NCBI GenBank assembly: GCA_023375675.1 | Contig: JALQBC010000007.1 | Location: 868,001-932,000, forward strand | DNA length: 64,000 nucleotides | DNA from: Cytospora piceicola | Taxonomy: Eukaryota; Ascomycota; Sordariomycetes; Diaporthales; Cytosporaceae | Direction: 5' to 3' | The notes under the pieces: generated by a model | The model's input: the letters and a program-made list of their open reading frames with translations, nothing else | Database searches by the model: none | What the model was told of the DNA's origin: nothing | Translations under genes and position numbers: made by a program | In this document: positions 47,117 through 58,640 of the stretch, piece by piece | How the letters are laid out: every line of letters starts with the position of its first letter | Numbering within the stretch: position 1 is the first letter of the stretch

Positions 47117-48313
47117 ATGACCAGAAACCCACCACAAACATCTGCAGTTCCCAACCCAGCCTCTGTCTTCGTGCTGCCTACTTCTCAGCTTACCCCCTTC
47201 CCCCAAAAAGCGATGACGGAAACATCCACGGCTGGGCCAACTCCCACTCCTCTACCGGACATCAGGAAGAAGGGAGACGAAGATGAACAGAGTAATGAGG
47301 CGACGGGAAAGGGGACTAACGATCACCATGATGGCGGGGGCCACAAGGACAGCTTTCCCCTGCCCAAGCTCCGCCTGCACATCCAGGACATAACCCATCC
47401 CGGCGCAGCACGTTTCCTCTCCGCCATCGATGCTTCCACGATCCTGGCCCAGTCCGTGGAAACAGTTCTCAAACTGCTATATATATCCAATCGCCACGAC
47501 GGTAAGCCAGACTCACCAGGAGATATGCCACCAGTTTTCTCTGGGCACCATCCCCGCCAAGAAAGCCCCCTTCAGCTTCTCCACTAGGCTTCTCAAGCGT
47601 TTTTCTGATGAGCCCATGACTGACCAGTTCCAGTCTACAAACCACCCCCCACGCGCTCAGTGACGCTTTTCCTGGAAGACATGGGCGGGGTCGCCTATAC
47701 AACAGGAACCGATCTGGATAACGATCACAAGGAGATACGTATGTATATCCCGCCACCATTTGCCGCCACCGGCTCTCGTACGTTCATTGACTGCTAACAC
47801 AACGATGCAGACCTCAGCCTCAACTACATCAAGGGCGTCAAAGAGGCACCCGAAGGCGCAGACGGTGACGTGACGGGTGCCTACGAGATACGGGGCGTCT
47901 TGGTCCACGAGCTGGTCCACTGCTTCCAGTACAACGGCAGGGGGGCGTGCCCGGGTGGTCTCGTCGAGGGGATCGCGGACTGGGTGCGTCTGGAGGCCAG
48001 GCTGGGCGCCCCACACTGGAAACGGGGGACCGTCCCCGAGAAATGGGACCAGGGGTACGAAAGGACTGCGTACTTCCTGGACTGGCTCGAGGGTAAATTC
48101 GGCTCAGGGACGGTGAGGAACATCAACGAGGAGTTGAGAGTATGTGCCATCGCCCGTTCCATTGTTTCATTCTAATCCTGCCGACGGCCATAACTAACAC
48201 GAGAGTCTGGACAGGTGGGAAAGTACAAGCAGAGTGAGTTCTGGGTGGGCCTCCTCGGCAGTGATATAAGCGTTTTGTGGGAAGAATATCTGCAGGTCCT
48301 GAAAAAGCAGTAA
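47117..48313 (+). CDS. Basic secretory protein (BSP)-family metallopeptidase-like protein
   Basis: Four exons (47117-47501, 47634-47738, 47811-48139, 48215-48313) encode 305 residues. The first about 80 residues are Pro/Thr-rich and then charged, with no signal peptide. The rest matches the plant/bacterial BSP (PBSP) fold: the zinc motif HELVH is at 196-200, followed by the family block CFQYNGRGACPGGLVEGIAD and WVRLEA. HExxH implies metal-dependent peptidase chemistry, although activity of the fungal members is not established. A second possible start is ATG 47213, in frame. Lack of a secretion signal suggests an intracellular protein, unlike plant BSPs. The family call rests on the HExxH block and the following GGLVEGIAD segment. 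Confidence 0.82.
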
Positions 48314-48921
48314 TCTGTTGTCCCAGCGACCTCCAGTGAGGTCCATATGTATTGTGTGCACGATGTCTCTCGCCCCTTTACCATGGGTGGGTGTGCCGGC
48401 AATATAGGGTTAGCGTGGTATCAATCACCGTTTAGTGACTGACAACCATGGCCAGTTCCACGTGGTAGCAGTCAAAATGTTCGAAGTTGATGCTGTGTCT
48501 CACCAACCATGACCGTACAGTGTAAGAACCGCGCGGTTGAAGACAGGCATATTGGGAAACCCGAACCCACAACATCCATATATAGCCAGCCCCATTTCAA
48601 GCATCACGCCGGACCATACCAATGATCGAGGCATATGTCCATATATGTATGTATGATTATGCACAGCGTCGTCTACTGTGTGATATACACACAAGACAAG
48701 ACACCTACATACATAGCTCCTGAGACCACGATTGTGTGCCGGCCAATTTACCCGAAGACGCCAAAAACAGAGTTGTTTCCCCCACTCCCTGTTGCTCCCT
48801 TTAACCATTTGACCCCCTGACTCCAGGAAAACGAAAAGAAAGGATTCCCCCCCAGCAGTGAAAACATCGAACCATTCCATCACCGACGAGGACAACCCAC
48901 CCCGTAGAACCCACCACCACC
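48314..48921. other. Convergent 3' flanks
   Basis: About 600 bases between the peptidase and membrane-protein genes, with no gene. Contains ATGTATGTATG-type AT steps at about 48640-48655. Confidence 0.55.
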
Positions 48922-50175
48922 CTACGCCCTCGCAGCACCACGGCTCCCGTCCTCGCTCTCGCTGACCACACTGCCCACCTCGGTCCAGCTGTGCGCGGGC
49001 GTGGGCATGCCGCCGTCCTCGTCCTCGCTCAGGACGTCGTAGTACCTCGCGCCCGACGGGGAGCCGCCCTTCCGGGACAGGGCGTCGTTGACGTCGCTCA
49101 GGGCGACGTCCACCCCCGACCCGGCCACGGACCCCGACTCGGTGGGCGTCATCTGCCCGTCCCCGGCCTCGCTGCCGCTGCCGCTGCCGCCGCCGTGGAC
49201 GAGCTCGCCGTCCGACATGGCCTCGCTGAGCGGCGCGGCGGGCGTCACGGGCAGCGGCGAGTAGAAGTCCAGGCTGGACTCGCGGTTCTGCTGCTGCGCC
49301 TGCTGCTGCTGCTCGGCCCACGCCTGGATCGACGCGTACGCGTCCTCGGCGTCGCTGTCGGCCCGGCCCGCCTGGCCCGCCGTCACGTACTCCTCGTCCT
49401 CGTCCTCACTGCCGGACGTGCCGGCGGGCTGCGAGGCGATGGGCACCGGGTCGATGGACACGAGCTCGGGCAGGGTCTCGGACCGGGTGGCGCCGGCGTG
49501 CTCGGGGGTGGCGCTGTACATGTCGTCGTCTAGCGACGTGACCTCGTCCTTCTCCGGTGCGATCTCCTCGGCGCTCGTGTCCAGGTGGTCGTCGTAGTCG
49601 ATGCCGTGCTCGTCGGCGAACGGGTTGGCATACAGCGAGGCGTTCAGCCCGCGCACGCCCTCGGGGGCCCCGCGCCGGCGCACCACGAGACCCTCGTCGC
49701 CGCCGCGCACCTCGGCGCCGGTGTTGAAGACGTAGGTGCCCTTCTCGTCGGCCGTCTTGTCCTCCTGCAGGAAGTCGTCGAACGTGGAGCCCGAGCTCGG
49801 GCGCCCCGCCCTCTCCTTCTCCTTGGCCTTCTCGTTCTCGCCCGTCTGCCTCTCCAGCTCCTTGCTCAGCTTCATGGCGTTCCAGTAGAGCAGCTCCTCG
49901 CGCTGCCGCCTTCGGGACTCGTCGTCGGCGTCGATCTCGCCGGACTCGAGGAAGCCGTCGGCGTCTTCGGGCCTGTTGAACAGGGGCTCTTCGTTGCTGT
50001 TCTGGGAACCGCCGATGCCATCGCCTAGGGAGTGCAGGGCGAGTGCGATGCGGCGGCGGAGGTCGGTTGCCATTCGCTGCAGCTCTGGGGACTCGTAGAT
50101 TGCGATGGCCGCGGCCACGGCGACGCTCACGGCGATAACGCCGGCTGATATGGCAGCCTGGTTAACAGGGGGCAT
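48922..50175 (-). CDS. Uncharacterised single-pass membrane protein with long disordered acidic tail
   Basis: A single-exon frame of 417 residues from ATG 50175 (MPPVNQAAISAGV). One hydrophobic segment lies at about residues 8-27 (AISAGVIAVSVAVAAAIAIY), without a clear cleavage site, so it is probably an N-terminal signal anchor. A short charged helical stretch with RRRQREELLYW and KELERQ follows, then about 280 residues of Ser/Glu/Asp/Gly-rich disordered sequence with a Q-rich spot (AEQQQQAQQQN). I do not recognise a domain. The frame stays open upstream to about 50418, but no earlier ATG gives a sensible start. Strong third-position GC (48940-50000) supports real coding. Function unknown; the anchor and acidic tail suggest an organelle-surface protein, which is only a guess. 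Confidence 0.7.
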   Translation of the reverse strand: MPPVNQAAISAGVIAVSVAVAAAIAIYESPELQRMATDLRRRIALALHSLGDGIGGSQNSNEEPLFNRPEDADGFLESGEIDADDESRRRQREELLYWNAMKLSKELERQTGENEKAKEKERAGRPSSGSTFDDFLQEDKTADEKGTYVFNTGAEVRGGDEGLVVRRRGAPEGVRGLNASLYANPFADEHGIDYDDHLDTSAEEIAPEKDEVTSLDDDMYSATPEHAGATRSETLPELVSIDPVPIASQPAGTSGSEDEDEEYVTAGQAGRADSDAEDAYASIQAWAEQQQQAQQQNRESSLDFYSPLPVTPAAPLSEAMSDGELVHGGGSGSGSEAGDGQMTPTESGSVAGSGVDVALSDVNDALSRKGGSPSGARYYDVLSEDEDGGMPTPAHSWTEVGSVVSESEDGSRGAARA

Positions 50176-51898
50176 GTTCACTGTTTCAAATGACGGTGTC
50201 GAGGGACGAGGAGAGGGCGGTGGGTTGGAGAAAGAAGTGGGGTTCGTTGTTGTATGTATGTAAGTGAAGGAGGAGTAGGGATGTATGGTAGTAGTGTATG
50301 TGAGATGGCAAAAGAAGTATAGACAAGGACGAGTGTTTGGTGCGCTGTGAACGGAGGCGCTCAAAAAAGAATGATGCAGGTAGTTGCTTGTAGGTTTTGG
50401 AAGTTGTAAGCACTCCAAGGGTTAAGAAAACAAGACGAGGATCTGATCAGAAGGGGGGGCGTTTTGTGCTGGCAGGCGTGGGTTGCGTGGGTTGCGTGGG
50501 TGCGTGGATGGTGGTGGATATCGCCACCACCAAATGGCCCGCGTTCAGGTCCCATCCACAGCCGGTCCGTGGTTGAGTAGTTGAGTGGTTGAGTGGTCAG
50601 GCGGCCAGGCAGGCGTTTAATTCGCACAGCACCATAACCACACACACTGACACACCACACACACTGACACACCACACACACCACACATGAACCAAACACA
50701 ACTCAACCTATTCAGCCATTCACTCGAGCCCCGCGGTGATCAGCAACTACAGGGCCATCCGTCCGCATCCGATGTGTCCATCAACAGGGGAGGGAAAGGG
50801 GTAAAAGTTTGTCAAACTCTTGTGACAGGCCACCATATCACAGAGCATAAAGCACGGAAACACAGCACAGGTAGTGGTAGGTAGGTAGTGCAGGTAGTGG
50901 AAGGGGAGGGGCAAGTTGTTTAATCGAGACACGACAGGGAATGAAGAGGTAGATACGTACCTTTTGCGGCTATCGGGACAGGCATATTGATTGACGACTT
51001 ATTGTTATGAGTGACAAATGCAGCATCAACGAAATTCGGGTGTACTCGATGTTCCGTTTGGTTGAGTATGATCCCGTCGTCTTGCTTCTGTCTTGTCCTG
51101 CCTGTCCTGTCCTGCCCACCAGGACAAAAGGAAGAAGAAGAAATGAGATCGTGAGGTAGGCACTTCGAAAATGGAAAGGGAAAGGGAAAGAAGGGAAGAA
51201 AGTGCACAAAAAAAAAGGAGAAACGAGGGATGGACTGGACTGACTGAGCCCGGATGTGTTGGGGCGGACGGACAGCTCGGTGGTTGTCAATGGGATGATG
51301 GATGCCAAATGACATGCGAGTCGACTGCTGACGGTACACAATACTCCATATTCCCACATATATATGGCTTAGCTGCAGGTATCATGTACCTCTCAAAATG
51401 CCGGGGCCGCCCCAGGTGTCCTAGGTTGCCAACTAGAGGGTTCCATCAAGCCCACCGGGCGGCCTCGCACCTCGATGCTCTCGACGGCGTCGTAAGCCGG
51501 GCGGACCGAGTCCCCATCGTCGGATCTTGGACCCAGAGCGGGCAGGCAACGAGTTGTCCAGGAAAACTTCAAGAATTCCCAGTGATATATGGACATACTG
51601 TACTTGTTCTTTGTAACAACGTATGAGCTGAAGTTTATAAAATATCCCTGTCTCCGGTGCAACGTAAGAAAAACTGCATGGTATATCTACTACTCAAATA
51701 TACCACCTAAGTACGTACATGTCTACCTACAATGCATGATTAAGCAGCTGGGAGAGATGATGAGATGAGACTAGATGGTCTGCCTATCTTATGTACATAG
51801 TCATCTATATACCACATACATACACCCCTCCTCCGATCATCTTGATCATCTTATAAACTTTTTGGTCGGGACCTATGGCCTCGGCGGTCGGACATCGT
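50176..51898. other. Spacer upstream of the membrane-protein gene and downstream of the PPR gene
   Basis: About 1.7 kb without a supported gene. It holds low-complexity DNA: GCGTGGGTT and GAGTGGTT runs (50479-50600), two copies of CACACACTGACACACCACA (about 50640-50680), and CTGTCCTGCC steps (about 51095-51115). Confidence 0.55.
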
Positions 51899-54800
51899 TC
51901 AGAAGCTCGCTCCCTTCTTCCCGGTACCACTGCCAAGGTCCCCGACAGCCTTTTCTTTCAGTTCGCGGAAGGCATCATCACCACCACCACGCCTCTCCCT
52001 TCGACCGTTGTTGCTCTTTGTCAGAGTCGACTTCGATTTGAACATGGTCGTCTGTCGAGATGGCTTCACTTCTTCTGCATTCTCAGACAGCTTCCCAGGG
52101 GTTCTCGATTTGAGGACCGCGTCTTCGGCCGCCCGGAACCCCGCCTCGATGGCTTCCTGGCTGATCTCCGGCTGGGACTCATTGGCGTCGGGTATCTGGC
52201 CCTCAAAAGCCGCCTTCTCGGCCGACATTAGGTCCTCGAAGTCGCGGACCTTCTGGCCGGGCTTCCTTGGCATCCAGTTCTCATCGTCTTGCTCCTTGAC
52301 ATCGTACCACTGTCCCTCATCCCCGCCGTCACTTCTGGCGTCATTGGATGCCTCCTCCACCTCACTCGGGTCGTCCCAGGATTCCTGCCTCACCGAGGTT
52401 CCCTGCCCGCCGGCCGCCATCATCATCATGTCCTGGAACGACTGTGGCATGTCCTCGTCGGAGCGTTCCTCCAGGTCCCGCTTCTCCCTCGCCTCGCGCT
52501 TCATGTCTTCCTCCAGCCTGGCCCTCGTCTCGCCCATGAAGATCTTCCTTTCCAGATCAGTGCCCGTCCTCAGTAGCGTCTTGACGGCGGACATGACACC
52601 GGGACACCTGTCCACGATGTAGTTGAGCAGGCGGTCCGCTTCGGGGCTCCACGCCGCCATCTGCTCCAGGTCCATATAAGCCTTGGATAGGGTGATGAGC
52701 GTGTACGAGATGGGCCGCAGGTGTCTCGCTTCCGATCCACGTCGGCGCGCATCGAGCGACAGGTGTGTCTGGACGCCCTGGACCTTGCTGCGCACGCGCA
52801 TCCAGCCCATCCAGTACGGCATAAGCTGTTCCTCACAGACCACAAAGGCCTCGCGGAACTTCTTCATCGACACGAGGAACTGGATGTAGTAGTTCCAGTT
52901 CTTGCTGTCGGGCCGGAAGCCAGCCTGGAGCACTGACGACATGACTTCTCGGAGGCCATCGGGGTCGCCCTGTGTGGCGTACATGCGCTGCATAGTCTTC
53001 AGGCCGTTGTTCAGGATGTAGCGCGTGGATGGGAGTGGTTCCGTTCTCGTCGTTCCTGGAGCGGACACTCGACTCATCTGCAGGGCCCGATCATACGTGA
53101 TCTGCCAGATATTCTTGACCTCCTCGTAGTTGCCCTCGTAGAATGCAGACAGCATTAGCGCGTCTAGCAGTCTCAACGGTGGGTCCTGCATGTTTGACGT
53201 CTCCGGCGACGAGGATCGCCAGAGCTCCAGGATGTCCTGTACCGTCGTGATGAGCCTCATCTTTGTGAACAGGAAAATAAGGAGAGAAGCTTGATCGGTA
53301 CGAGCCGCCACCGTGTCTGGGGCCCTAGCTGGCTGGACCCACGCGTCTCCGTATTGCGTGGCCGCCGCAGGCTGCTGTGCGGCCTCGATGGATCTTCTGA
53401 ACTGCCGCAAAGCAGAGAGAAGGTAGTTCCGCTGCTTGCTGGTATCTCCATCCCTCTGAGCGCTTTCCATTGCACCCAGCGCTTGGAAGACCCGAAGCAT
53501 GATATCGCCGGTCCGCGGTATGCCGAGGTCCCGAAGCAGTGTGCTGGTCCTAAGGGCCTCAGGGGGTTCGCCGGCCTGAAGGTATGCAGTCATAAGTAGT
53601 GAGTAGTGCCTCAGCGTGGGTTTGAATGAGTGATCCCTGACAGCTGTGTTCAGGAGGTAAAGTGCGTGGTGAGGCTGTCGACAAAGAGCCAGTCCGCGCA
53701 GAAGGTAGTCGTACGTGTCGTTATTGTAGGGGATATTCCGTTCGGTCATTTCAACAAGGATTCGATTGACTGTGGTCAAGTCGCGCCGGTTGGCATGATG
53801 ATACAGCAATGTGTTCCACAGAATGGTGCACTCCTCCCGTGTATAGCGTTTCGCTTTCGTTGTCAAGGCACAAATATTCTCAGCCTCGGCATATTTGTCG
53901 TTTTGGCAGTAAGCTTCCACCACGGCGTCGACCATAGTCACGTTGGGCATCAAGCCATCATCTTTAGCCATGCGGTAAAGCTCAAGCGTGAACTCGAGAT
54001 CGCCCCTTGTTCCGCTCAGGCCCATGATAGTGCCAAAGCTGTATAGATCTGGCTTGCAGGCTTCTTTGAGAACGCCGAAAACCCGCACAGCAGCATCATA
54101 CTCTCCAGCTTTCGCATGGGCATTGAGCAGGATGTTCCAGCATATGACATTGAGCTTTGCACCGTAGGTGCCCTGGAGTGTGCTGAAAATACGTCGTACC
54201 TCACCAAGCTCACCTCTGACCGCGTGGACATGAAGCAAGGGCAGGAAATCCGGACGTTGGGCCTGGACGGAGCTCTTGCGCTGTGGATAGTGCGTCGTGA
54301 ACTCATGCCATAGCCGTTGCACAGAGGTGGCATCGCCACGGCGCGCATAGAAATTCATGCATACTTTGTAACTGTGTATATCGAACTTGTCAAAGCGTTG
54401 GAACCAGTCCTTCCGTACCATCTCCATCCCAGCAGCATCTTCGGCGGGATAGAACACATGCTCCATCATGCTACGCATGATATGACCTCGAATTTTGACT
54501 TGGGGTAGTTTGCGGTATTGCGTGTAGAGCTCAACCGTGACATCATGCTTGAACACCTTGGCGTGGGCGAGAAAATCTTCGTAGAGAAGAGGGTCTTTGA
54601 GGATCTTGAGCAAGGGTATAAAGATCTTGGGGTCCAATCGAAGCAAGTACCTGCGGATACACGGATAGATCATCCTATCCAGCAAGCTTTTGGCAAAGGC
54701 AGGATCCTCGCGCACAACAGTCCTACTGGCCTGCCGTATTCGGAAGACAAGGCCTTTGAGTCCGCTTCCCAGCTCGTCCACAGAGAGGATGCTCTCCAGA

Positions 54801-55648
54801 TGTTCCCAGTTGAGTGCTCTGACATCGTCACGATGGGCGTCAGGGAAGCGTTCCCATATATTGCCAAGAGTCTCCCACTTCTCGAACTTGATTGCCAGAG
54901 CAAGCAACTGGCTCATGCTTCGGAACTTGGTCGCATAGTCGAGAAACTGGTCGCGAAATGCTATCCGCTCCTCCCTACTCTTCGCCTTGAAGTGATACAA
55001 TTGCCAAGCGCGATTGAAATCAGATTCGTTGCCAGCCTCGAGAATGTCGCGCAACTCCTCCCTTGGAGGCTGGCGTGGCCGACCTGTGATTGCACCCGTG
55101 AACTGATCTGTCGATACGGGTGGTACTACCATGTCAGGAACCTCGCCGTCGTCGACGAATTCGTCATCGTATTCGTCGAACTCGTCTTCTTGTGTAGTTG
55201 CCGCAACTTCCGCAGGCGCATTCGCTGTCGCGTGGTTGCTTTGAGTGTCGCCAAGGGGCGGTGTGGATTGTTGGGCGGAAGATGTGAACCCTCTCGAGAG
55301 GCCACCTCTGAGGTACAGCCTCGGCCGCTCATATCTGTCTAGGACTGAAGGGGATAGTTTCTTAAGCAGGGAACTGGCACCCTGGGGATATAGAAAGTCG
55401 AGCAGAAACGTGGACGCAGTCAAGGATTCAGCCCGGGAGGACTGGGTGGTCGGGAGGAGGTTGAGCGACTCGAGAGGGTCACGGATGAGAGTCTGCCAGA
55501 CACTGGACAGCTCGATATCCGCGGCTCCATGGTGCCAGAACGTGGTATGAAGCCTTCGGCGAGACTTCAAGGAGGTCGCTGTTGGAGGCAGCACACGTTG
55601 CAAGTTGCATGGTTCCAGACTTGCGGCCGTTCTTTCAAGCATTGGCAT
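51899..55648 (-). CDS. Mitochondrial pentatricopeptide-repeat-like protein (CYA-5-like)
   Basis: A single exon of 1249 residues if read from ATG 55648; ATG 55642, two codons later, is equally possible. The frame stays open upstream without an ATG. The N-terminus (MLERTAASLEPCNLQRV, then RRRLHTTFWHHG) is basic and Ser/Thr-rich with no early acidic residues beyond the start, as expected of a mitochondrial presequence. An acidic linker is at about 150-190. From about 250 to 800 stand tandem helical pairs of PPR type, for example WNILLNAHAKAGEYDAAVRV and its neighbours. The C-terminal third has an acidic, Arg-rich tail. Long single PPR proteins of this kind in filamentous fungi (Neurospora CYA-5 is one) act in mitochondrial mRNA expression. 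Similarity to CYA-5 is from length and architecture; the target RNA is unknown. Confidence 0.8.
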   Translation of the reverse strand: MPMLERTAASLEPCNLQRVLPPTATSLKSRRRLHTTFWHHGAADIELSSVWQTLIRDPLESLNLLPTTQSSRAESLTASTFLLDFLYPQGASSLLKKLSPSVLDRYERPRLYLRGGLSRGFTSSAQQSTPPLGDTQSNHATANAPAEVAATTQEDEFDEYDDEFVDDGEVPDMVVPPVSTDQFTGAITGRPRQPPREELRDILEAGNESDFNRAWQLYHFKAKSREERIAFRDQFLDYATKFRSMSQLLALAIKFEKWETLGNIWERFPDAHRDDVRALNWEHLESILSVDELGSGLKGLVFRIRQASRTVVREDPAFAKSLLDRMIYPCIRRYLLRLDPKIFIPLLKILKDPLLYEDFLAHAKVFKHDVTVELYTQYRKLPQVKIRGHIMRSMMEHVFYPAEDAAGMEMVRKDWFQRFDKFDIHSYKVCMNFYARRGDATSVQRLWHEFTTHYPQRKSSVQAQRPDFLPLLHVHAVRGELGEVRRIFSTLQGTYGAKLNVICWNILLNAHAKAGEYDAAVRVFGVLKEACKPDLYSFGTIMGLSGTRGDLEFTLELYRMAKDDGLMPNVTMVDAVVEAYCQNDKYAEAENICALTTKAKRYTREECTILWNTLLYHHANRRDLTTVNRILVEMTERNIPYNNDTYDYLLRGLALCRQPHHALYLLNTAVRDHSFKPTLRHYSLLMTAYLQAGEPPEALRTSTLLRDLGIPRTGDIMLRVFQALGAMESAQRDGDTSKQRNYLLSALRQFRRSIEAAQQPAAATQYGDAWVQPARAPDTVAARTDQASLLIFLFTKMRLITTVQDILELWRSSSPETSNMQDPPLRLLDALMLSAFYEGNYEEVKNIWQITYDRALQMSRVSAPGTTRTEPLPSTRYILNNGLKTMQRMYATQGDPDGLREVMSSVLQAGFRPDSKNWNYYIQFLVSMKKFREAFVVCEEQLMPYWMGWMRVRSKVQGVQTHLSLDARRRGSEARHLRPISYTLITLSKAYMDLEQMAAWSPEADRLLNYIVDRCPGVMSAVKTLLRTGTDLERKIFMGETRARLEEDMKREAREKRDLEERSDEDMPQSFQDMMMMAAGGQGTSVRQESWDDPSEVEEASNDARSDGGDEGQWYDVKEQDDENWMPRKPGQKVRDFEDLMSAEKAAFEGQIPDANESQPEISQEAIEAGFRAAEDAVLKSRTPGKLSENAEEVKPSRQTTMFKSKSTLTKSNNGRRERRGGGDDAFRELKEKAVGDLGSGTGKKGASF

Positions 55649-56689
55649 CAGGCAACGGCGCAGACTGATCGGTTCGAAGGTGGGATAGCTCGGGTTCAGG
55701 TCATTATAGGTAGGCAAGACTAAGCCGAAGAAAACAGACAAGAGTCAGCATATTATCTTGCCATGGCCTGGCTCACGAGAGGTGCCTTCTTACGCGCTTC
55801 ATGCTGAGTATATGATTCCGTCCTTCTCGCCGTCGTCCTTCACAGGATTTTTGCGTATGGTCCCCACTATAGAAGCTCCGTCGGTCGGTCGGTCTGTCGG
55901 TAGGTCGGGCGGCGCAACAAAGTGTTCGCAGAGAAGAAAAAGGAATACAGAGAAGGGGTCGAAGGCAAAGACGAAGACGAAGACTTGGTGCTATACGTCG
56001 TGGCCAGACCTGAGCGGATTTGTTGTGGGTGGAGCCTTGAGCCTTGCGCCTGGTGCTGAGAAATGCTCGAGATTTCCGGCGTCGATGATGCTATGAGAGT
56101 ATTGGTTGTCAGTTCATTTCTTGACTCTTCCTTGATTGCCCTCCATATTTTTGACGGACCCGGCGACGGCAGCGACTCAAGGAGCTTGCGCCAACCAGCG
56201 CGTCCGTTTTTTTTCTTCGCAGGGATCCAGAGCTGAATTACAACATGCCATGGAGTATACTTGGCGGTACGGAGTAATATGTACCTAAGCTAGGTACGTA
56301 TGCAGCTAGGTACCTACTTAGGTACTATGACACAGTACATCCAGGGTTCCAATGTTCCCAGAGGACTGGCGCCCCCCACGTTATGGTCCCATTTGGGTGT
56401 GCGATGGCACTGTGTCAGCAGCCTTTGGGGAACATTGAGAAGCCACATTGAGGCTCAAGCTTTTAGCGGGGCAGCTCTTGCGATTGAGAGAGACTCAAGC
56501 TAAAGCTTCCAAAGTGAACATCGAAACATCTCCTCAAGGCCCCTCCACGTACTCTTCTTCGCAGCACATAGGTACTCAGTTGTTTCGTGACGGACATTGG
56601 AATCTTAACCACCACCTTTTGCGCAAACCGGTTTCATTCATATACTATCCTCACATAAACCACCGAAGATTCCATAAGTGCGTGCCACC
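55649..56689. other. Divergent promoter region between PPR gene and SRP68
   Basis: About 1 kb. A GGTCGGTCGGTCTGTCGG run (about 55882-55900), GAAGACGAAGACGAAG steps (about 55970), and TAGGTACGTATGCAGCTAGGTACC motifs (about 56291-56325). No gene. Confidence 0.55.
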
Positions 56690-58640
56690 ATGGACACCAC
56701 CAAGTTCGTCCTCGACGCGAGACTGGAGCTTCTTGATTATGCGAACGACTACAGCGCATACGCATCGAAACTGAGCACCCGGCTCAAGAGCACCAAGAAG
56801 AGGCTGGGTGTTCCGGACAAGAACCCGGCCAAGCAGTTGTCCAACTACGACATTTCTGCCGCGCAACTGGCACAGAACCATGAGTGAGCAACTCCATTGG
56901 TCCTCTCGCTCCTGATGGAGAGCAGTTGGTTTAACTCATTCCTGCAGGTTCCTCCACGTCCCTGTGCTCACAGCCGAACGATGCTGGGCCAAGTCCATGG
57001 CATGGCAGTCTAGAGATACCATCACCACCGACACTCGATCGAACATCGTCTCGAAACTCGTCAAGGCAGTCAAGATCGTCGAGAAGCTGGTGACAACATT
57101 ATCGGAGAGTGCAAGTGGCGCCAACACGGCGGATGTCCTCAGCGCGAAGGCATACGCTGCTTTCTTGAAGGGCGATTCGTCATTTCGCTCTAAGAAATGG
57201 CAAGACTGCCTCGAGAACTACTCGGTCGCCAAGGTCATCTACACTGCCCTGCCGTCGGCCAAGTTGGAAGGCAATAATTTCAAGGACTTCGTTTCTGGCT
57301 CGATCGACAGCCCACTCAGATTTGCCCAGCGCCAACTGCACATACCAACAACACTCTCCATACTATCCCTGGCCAAGAAGCATTTCGCCCACTCCGACCA
57401 GGCGTTGGTGTCGGGCGTCGAGGAGGTTGCCCCTGGCTTTTTGAAGCAGGACGAAGATGCAGACAATGCCGTTGAAGGCGCCCGAAAGACTCTTACGTGG
57501 AGGAATCGACAAGTCCCCGTCGAAGACGCCGAGATTGCGCTGAAATTGGAGGCCCTCGAGGCCGCTGCATCTGAGCTGTCGCAGAAACTAGGATCGTCAC
57601 CCGACATGCGGCCAAACACAAAGGCGGAATCTTACGACTCTGTCCTCGAACTGAGCAACGATGCGGTCGACGCTACGCAGCAGGCTATGGATGAGCTTAG
57701 AGAACAAAGTGTTGCCCAGGGAGATTCGCGCATGCAGAACTTGGCCGTCCTGCGTACGAAGCTGAAATACGACTTGCTCAGTTGGCAGATTGGACGCAAC
57801 CGCGTTCTGATGGGAGAGAAGGACGGCGCTGTATTAGAGGATGGACCGAGTGTGAAGAAGAATGCAGCGGACGTCGAGGGACCCGCCATCAAGGAGAGCC
57901 AACAGGTCAAACAGCTCGAAAAGAAGGTCAACTTGTATAACAGGACCTTGCAGAATCTAGAAGTTGCAAAGGAGCTACCGGGTGTTGCGGCAGACGACCA
58001 CCTCGCTGCAGAGATCGATGCTGTGTTCAAATATTTCACAGCACTGAAGTAAGTCATGGCAATCCCATCCCCCATCCTCAACACAAGGCTTATCGTTGAC
58101 CGATATTCTAGATCTCTGGCAATTGCTCGGTCCCACACGCTGATTGACAACGTCGCCAACGCGTTGGCGCTTACCAAGCACGCTCATGACCAATGCGAGG
58201 CTGCCATGCCAGTGCTTTCCGGTCACGATGAGGGCAACGACGTGGGGCTCAAGACTATTGAGGTTGTTCAACCAGATGCCGAGTTCCTTCACAACCTTCT
58301 GAAGGGCGAGCTGCAGCGTTCCCGGGCGCTTGTCGAGATCTATAACCTGCGCAAGCACGCCAGCAAGGGAGACTCCAAGGCGGCCCCCCGCCCATTGATC
58401 GACCGGCTTGGCCAGTACCCCTCGGGAGGGGTCGACCTCGAGAAAATCGTTACATACCCACCGAAGATGGAGCCAATTCCCGTGAAGCCATTGTTCCTGG
58501 ATGTCGCGTGGAACTATGTCCAGTACCCTCAGGAGCAAGGAGTGCAGGCAAAGGCAGTCGGGAACAAGGCCAGCGCCAAGACGGCGGAACCTGATGAGCA
58601 GCCTGCTAAGAAGGGCTGGTTCGGATTTGGAAGGGGTTAG
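56690..58640 (+). CDS. SRP68: Signal recognition particle subunit SRP68
   Basis: Three exons (56690-56883, 56948-58048, 58112-58640) encode 607 residues. The ATG at 56690 sits in a near-ideal context (GCCACCATGG). The N-terminal four-helix RNA-binding region (about 1-200) includes LLDYANDYSAYASKLSTRLK. It is followed by long helical segments and a C-terminal region with LFLDVAWNYVQYP, which in the family contacts SRP72, and a Lys/Gly tail KKGWFGFGRG. SRP68 binds SRP RNA with SRP72 and is needed for cotranslational targeting to the ER. Branch-site and acceptor sequences are canonical, and phases 2 and 2 join cleanly. It is divergent from the PPR gene and followed at about 350 bases by the oxidase gene. 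Confidence 0.94.

Noticed and set aside
48840..48875. GGTTCGA-type B-box-like strings (also near 5622, 24510 and 46700) as tRNA candidates
   Set aside because: No matching A-box or cloverleaf could be built around any of them.
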